The notes under the pieces: model-generated
Seen by the model: only the letters and a program-made list of their open reading frames with translations
Databases searched by the model: none
What the model was told of the DNA's origin: nothing
Position numbers and translations under genes: made by a program
In this document: positions 5,411 through 8,353 of the stretch, piece after piece
Layout: the number at the start of each line of letters is the position of its first letter
How positions within the stretch are numbered: position 1 is the stretch's first letter
Assembly: GCA_050943075.1 (NCBI GenBank)
Contig: JBMNOM010000038.1
Span: 1 to 8,353 of the forward strand
From: CAJKWP01 sp050943075
GTDB lineage: Bacteria > Bacillota > Clostridia > Christensenellales > UBA1242
DNA: 8,353 nucleotides
Direction: 5' to 3'

Positions 5411-7033
5411 TCAATAAATGCCACTTGGGTTTTCAAAGGCAGTTGTTTTTGGTTGTTCTGGCAAATCTGTCACAAGTGCCTCTGTTGTTAAAAGCGTCCC
5501 TGCAACACTTGCTGCATTCACAAGAGCCAAACGCGTCACTTTTGTTGGGTCAATAATTCCTCTTTCAAACATATTAACAAATTCATCATTCAATGCGTCA
5601 TATCCAAACTCATTGTCTGGGCTATTTAAAACTTTTTCACAAACAACGCCTGCGTCCACACCTGCATTTAAAGCAATTTGTTTAATTGGGGCAAGCATTG
5701 CTTTTGCAATGATTTCCGCGCCAATTTTTTCATCGCCTTTAAGTTGTTTTGCCAAATCATCAACATATTTTTTAATTTTCAACAAAGCAACACCGCCGCC
5801 TGCAACAACGCCTTCATCAGTTGCTGCCTTTGTTGCTGAAAGTGCATCTTCAATTCTAAGTTTCTTTTCTTGCATTTCAACTTCTGTGGCTGCGCCAACT
5901 TCAATCACAGCAACACCGCCAGATAAATACGCCAAGCGAGATGTTAGTTTTTCTTTTTCATATTCACTTGTTTCTTTTGCAATTTGCCCTCTTAACGCCT
6001 CAATTCTGTTTTGAATTGCAATTTTTTCGCCCTTTCCTTCCACAATTGTTGTTGTGTCTTTTGTGATAACAACTTGTCTTGCACGCCCAAGTTGATGAAC
6101 AAGCACATTTTTAATCTCCATTCCAAGTTCACTGTTAATCACTTCTCCGCCTGTTAAAACAGCCAAATCTTCAAGCATTGCCATGCGTTTGTCGCCAAAA
6201 CTTGGTGCTTTAACAACAACCGAGTTAAATGTGCCTCTTAATTTATTAACAACAAGAAGTGCAAGCGCTTCGCCCTCAACATCGTCTGCCACAATCACAA
6301 GTTTTTCTCCTTGTTTTGCAAGCTGTTCAAGAAGTGGCAAAAGGTCTGCCACTGCGCTTATTTTTCTGTCTGTAATTAAAATGCATGCGTTTTCCACAAC
6401 TGCTTGCATTTTTTGTGTGTCTGTCACCATGTGGGCGGAAATATAGCCTCTGTCAAATTGCATGCCTTCCACAACTTTAAGTGTTGTTTTTGTTGTTTTG
6501 CTTTCTTCAATTGTAATAACGCCGTCTTTACCAACTTTTTCCATGGCCTCAGCAATAAGACGACCAACTTCTTCATTTGAAGCAGAAATGGAAGCAACTT
6601 GTTCAATGTCTTTTGAACTTGCAATTGGTTTTGAAAGTTTTTTAAGTTGTTCTTCCACAACACCAACTGCTTTTTCAATTCCTTTTTTCAAAATAATTGG
6701 GTTTGCCCCTGCGGCAAAGTTTCTAATGCCTTCTTTAATAATTGATTGTGCAAGCACAGACGCTGTTGTTGTGCCATCGCCCGCAAGTTCGTTTGTTTTA
6801 ACACTAACTTCTTTAATAAGTTCTGCTCCCATGTTTTCAAATGGGTTTTCAAGTTCAATTTCTTTTGCAATTGTCACGCCATCGTTTGTGATAAGTGGTT
6901 GACCATATTTTCTGTCAAGCACAACATTTCTGCCTTTTGGCCCAAGTGTAATTTTAACAGTGTCTGCAAGTGTGTTCACGCCTTTTTCAAGCGCACTTCT
7001 TGCCGCGTCGCCATATAAAAATTGTTTTGCCAT
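5411..7033 (-). CDS. groEL: chaperonin GroEL (Hsp60)
   Basis: GroEL forms the double-ring ATP-driven folding chamber capped by GroES. The 540-residue length is normal. Hallmarks include the phosphate-binding GPKGRNVVLD near 31-40, TNDGVTIAKEIELENPFENMGA at about 49-70, the ATP-site loop GDGTTTA at 85-91, and the VVAGGGVALL strand around residue 410. Apical and intermediate domains are intact. The ATG at 7031-7033 follows AAGGAG and lies 14 bases after the groES stop. The C-terminus ends in ENPSGIY and lacks the Gly-Gly-Met repeat tail that lines the cavity floor in most bacterial GroEL proteins. The gene stops with TGA and is followed by a strong hairpin terminator. Confidence 0.98.
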   Translation of the reverse strand: MAKQFLYGDAARSALEKGVNTLADTVKITLGPKGRNVVLDRKYGQPLITNDGVTIAKEIELENPFENMGAELIKEVSVKTNELAGDGTTTASVLAQSIIKEGIRNFAAGANPIILKKGIEKAVGVVEEQLKKLSKPIASSKDIEQVASISASNEEVGRLIAEAMEKVGKDGVITIEESKTTKTTLKVVEGMQFDRGYISAHMVTDTQKMQAVVENACILITDRKISAVADLLPLLEQLAKQGEKLVIVADDVEGEALALLVVNKLRGTFNSVVVKAPSFGDKRMAMLEDLAVLTGGEVINSELGMEIKNVLVHQLGRARQVVITKDTTTIVEGKGEKIAIQNRIEALRGQIAKETSEYEKEKLTSRLAYLSGGVAVIEVGAATEVEMQEKKLRIEDALSATKAATDEGVVAGGGVALLKIKKYVDDLAKQLKGDEKIGAEIIAKAMLAPIKQIALNAGVDAGVVCEKVLNSPDNEFGYDALNDEFVNMFERGIIDPTKVTRLALVNAASVAGTLLTTEALVTDLPEQPKTTAFENPSGIY

Positions 7034-7047
7034 TTTTTCTCCTTCCC

Positions 7048-7335
7048 TTATTCTTCAACAACAGCCAATATGTCTGTTTGCTTAATAATTATATATTCTT
7101 CGCCGTCAATTTTAAACTCATTGCCAGCATATTGCGAGTAAATTACAGTTTGCCCAACCTTTAATTTCATTTCAACATTTTTGCCATCAATAATTCCGCC
7201 ATCGCCAACACTAACAACAGTTGCAAGTTGCGATTTTGTTGCACTTGCTGATGGAAGCACAAGCCCAGATGATGTTTTAAGTTCGTTTTTCTTTGGGGCA
7301 AGAATCACTCTGTCGAATAATGGTTTAAGTTTCAT
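7048..7335 (-). CDS. groES: co-chaperonin GroES (Hsp10)
   Basis: GroES is the heptameric lid that binds GroEL through its mobile loop and encloses substrate. The 95-residue size is standard. Family features are the N-terminal MKLKPLFDRVIL, the mobile-loop segment ending in GLVLP at about 24-28, GDGGIIDGK near 44-52, and the C-terminal EEYIIIKQTDILAVVE strand. The ATG follows a perfect AGGAGG, and a sigma-A type promoter lies about 42 bases upstream. It is the first gene of the groES-groEL operon. No CIRCE repeat (TTAGCACTC-N9-GAGTGCTAA) is present between the start and the divergent gene, so HrcA control in its usual form is not supported. Confidence 0.98.
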   Translation of the reverse strand: MKLKPLFDRVILAPKKNELKTSSGLVLPSASATKSQLATVVSVGDGGIIDGKNVEMKLKVGQTVIYSQYAGNEFKIDGEEYIIIKQTDILAVVEE

Positions 7336-7376
7336 TAAAATCCTCCTAATTAAAATTCACTTTGTTTTATGTTTGT

Positions 7377-7406
7377 ATTATACTTTAATATTACAAAAAA
7401 AGTAAA
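7377..7406 (-). promoter_or_regulatory. groES-groEL promoter
   Basis: The minus strand has a perfect TATAAT (7377-7382) and a -35 TTTACT (7401-7406) at 18 bases. The expected start near 7370 gives a leader of about 35 bases. On this strand TTTACTTT occurs twice, at 7399-7406 over the -35 and at 7419-7426, exactly 20 bases apart. A heat-shock operator of CIRCE or CtsR type is not seen. Confidence 0.65.
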
Positions 7407-7456
7407 GCAAACAAACCCAAAGTAAAAGAATAGTTTGCCGCACAGCCGCATAGTTA

Positions 7457-7467
7457 TATGGTATAAA
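7457..7467 (+). promoter_or_regulatory. possible promoter of the SPOR-domain gene
   Basis: The plus strand shows TGGTATAAA (7459-7467), an extended -10, just upstream of the AAGGAG at 7475-7480; this would leave almost no leader. An alternative is TTGCCG (7435-7440) with TATGGT (7457-7462) at 16 bases. The -35 region holds a tandem repeat GCCGCA-CA-GCCGCA (7437-7450), unusually G+C-rich for this gap. Confidence 0.4.
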
Positions 7468-7497
7468 AACGTTCAAGGAGAAGCAAATTACTATGCC

Positions 7498-7504
7498 AAA
7501 AAAA
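7498..7504 (+). other. A7 run in slippery-heptamer phase after the start codon
   Basis: The codons ATG CCA AAA AAA place seven A residues as A AAA AAA, the phase required for -1 ribosomal slippage. A -1 slip here reads on as ATC AAA TTT and restores exactly the membrane-helix frame. An eight-base T run follows at 7510-7517. Transcriptional slippage, phase variation or a sequencing indel would also fit. Confidence 0.45.
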
Positions 7505-7655
7505 TCAAATTTTTTTTAATAACAGTTCTGGTTGTAAGCTTTGCGCTGATTATAAGTTTGGCAGATTTGTTTTCAAGTTTTTTAACAATTGGCAATTTTG
7601 CCTTTTTGCCTTCACAAGGTGTTAAAATTTCCTCTTAAAAATTTATGCAATAAGT

Positions 7656-8249
7656 TTGGCAAGAAGTTCAACATCAAGCGGTGCAAGTGAAAACATTAAA
7701 GAAGTTAAAACAAGAAGCGGCGCAGGATATGTGTATCAAGCAAACGGAATTTATTATTGTTTGGCAAGCGCTTATGAAAATGAAAATGACGCAATTAATG
7801 TGCAAAACAACTTAAAAGAAAGTGGAACAGAAAGCCAAATAATTGAAATTCCTGTTGGGCAAATCAGTGTTGATATGTCACTTTCTGGCACAGAAAGAAC
7901 AGCACTGCTTGAAGCGCTTAACAGCTTTAAAGCCAACTTCAAAACACTTTACGACATCAGCATAAGTTTGGACACAGGAGTTAAAAACCTTGTTGAATGC
8001 AAATTGGAATTAAGCAAACAAATGGACAAAATTGCCAAAGTGCAACAAGATTTTGAAAGCGCTTTCAAAACAAAATTGACAGGTGAAATTTTTAAAACAA
8101 AACTAAAACTTATGGAGCAAACTTCATTTGTGCAAGGTTTGGTGGAGCTTAACTTAAACGAAAAAGTTTTATTCTCCTCCGCTTTAAAAGAGCTTTACAT
8201 TAAAGTTATTATCCTAAACAAAACCCTTGCAAGCGAAATTTTAAATTAA
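7656..8249 (+). CDS. SPOR-like domain fragment with helical C-terminus
   Basis: This frame is open from 7626; a formal TTG start at 7656 exists but has no ribosome site, so independent translation is doubtful. Read from 7638 it gives KIYAISLARSS, then GAGYVYQANGIYYCLASAYENENDA, then a helix and the strand SQIIEIPV. This is the beta-alpha-beta-beta-alpha-beta order of SPOR-type domains, which bind denuded glycan strands of peptidoglycan in division or sporulation proteins. The following 120 or so residues are lysine- and leucine-rich and look all-helical, without a family I recognise. The sequence keeps the codon style of its neighbours and has no internal stops over almost 200 codons, so any decay is recent. 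The SPOR call rests on pattern recognition and is moderate; a role in the cell envelope is inferred. Confidence 0.6.
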   Translation: MARSSTSSGASENIKEVKTRSGAGYVYQANGIYYCLASAYENENDAINVQNNLKESGTESQIIEIPVGQISVDMSLSGTERTALLEALNSFKANFKTLYDISISLDTGVKNLVECKLELSKQMDKIAKVQQDFESAFKTKLTGEIFKTKLKLMEQTSFVQGLVELNLNEKVLFSSALKELYIKVIILNKTLASEILN

Positions 8250-8353
8250 TTAAAACAAAAATAAAAACAATAAAAAAGGTTGATTTTAATTTGCAATTAA
8301 TAATAAAAATAAAATAATATTTTTAAAATTAATTTAATTAATAATTAGAAAAT
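8250..8353. other. AT-rich region after the SPOR-domain gene
   Basis: About 104 bases of almost pure A/T with several AATTAA-type words. I see no open frame, no G+C-containing hairpin that would make a convincing terminator, and no promoter that stands out from composition. Confidence 0.5.

Larger units (their letters stand above)
7493..8249 (+). pseudogene. membrane-anchored SPOR-like domain protein, frameshifted twice
   Basis: An AAGGAG site (7475-7480) precedes ATG at 7493, but that frame ends after eight codons. Shifting back by one base in the A7 run (7498-7504) gives MPKKIKFFLITVLVVSFALI, a basic N-terminus plus a single membrane helix. That frame then stops at 7636. A second one-base shift near 7624-7636 joins it to the frame carrying the SPOR-like domain and helical C-terminal half. 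Restoring one base at each site gives about 252 residues with a sensible architecture: cytoplasmic start, one helix, short linker, SPOR-like domain, helical tail. Both breaks have the same sign and sit in or beside A/T runs. The gene may be decaying, or the assembly may have dropped homopolymer bases, or the first break may be recoded. It is the only plus-strand gene in the window. Confidence 0.65.

Noticed and set aside
5418..6902. Long plus-strand open frames opposite groEL (up to about 200 codons)
   Set aside because: Mirror-frame artefacts of a strongly biased conserved gene; no domain resemblance and no start signals.
7336..7492. CIRCE or CtsR operator upstream of groES
   Set aside because: Looked for TTAGCACTC/GAGTGCTAA and the GGTCAAA tandem heptad on both strands; neither is present.
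7493..7519. Eight-codon upstream peptide frame as a leader peptide
   Set aside because: Its sequence matches the expected start of the membrane protein before the A run, so it is better explained as the true gene start cut by a shift; no attenuator hairpin follows.
7624..7641. Second break in the SPOR gene as programmed -1 frameshift
   Set aside because: No X XXY YYZ heptamer lies in phase before the stop at 7636, so ribosomal slippage is unlikely at this site.

Overview
The window is a dense, strongly AT-rich stretch of bacterial chromosome carrying mostly conserved housekeeping genes. SepF, a Gram-positive type LspA, a trigger factor–ClpP–ClpX cluster, strong AGGAGG-type Shine-Dalgarno sites and standard-code stops together suggest a monoderm Firmicutes (Clostridia-like, probably uncultured) genome. 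That placement is an inference from gene content and composition. No tRNA, rRNA, CRISPR array or insertion sequence is visible.

All intact genes lie on the minus strand. From high to low coordinates the transcription order is: groES-groEL (7335-5411), closed by a clear hairpin terminator at 5370-5398; then sepF-lspA-rluD-type pseudouridine synthase (5317-3469), tightly packed with a 1-base overlap and a 2-base gap; then a small three-helix membrane protein (3336-3046) with a good sigma-A promoter, followed at short distance by tig (2976-1696), clpP (1469-888) and clpX (751-1, cut by the window edge). The first block folds proteins. The second links cell division, lipoprotein signal-peptide processing and RNA modification. 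The third couples ribosome-associated folding to the ClpXP protease.

On the plus strand, divergent from groES, lies one gene (7493-8249) for a membrane-anchored protein with a SPOR-like domain and a helical C-terminal half. As written it is broken by two apparent one-base losses. The first is at an A7 run that also reads as a perfectly phased A AAA AAA slippery heptamer directly after the start. The second lies near base 7630. Either the gene is decaying, or the assembly has homopolymer errors, or (less likely for both breaks) recoding is used.

The most interesting non-coding signals are a pair of interleaved inverted repeats filling the tig leader (2995-3042), which could form an H-type pseudoknot or two exclusive hairpins, and an AU-rich hairpin (1478-1496) that covers half of the clpP Shine-Dalgarno and resembles an RNA thermometer. 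Both are hypotheses in very AT-rich DNA. No CIRCE or CtsR box is visible upstream of groES or clpP, which is notable for a Firmicute. I see no convincing undescribed multi-gene system.
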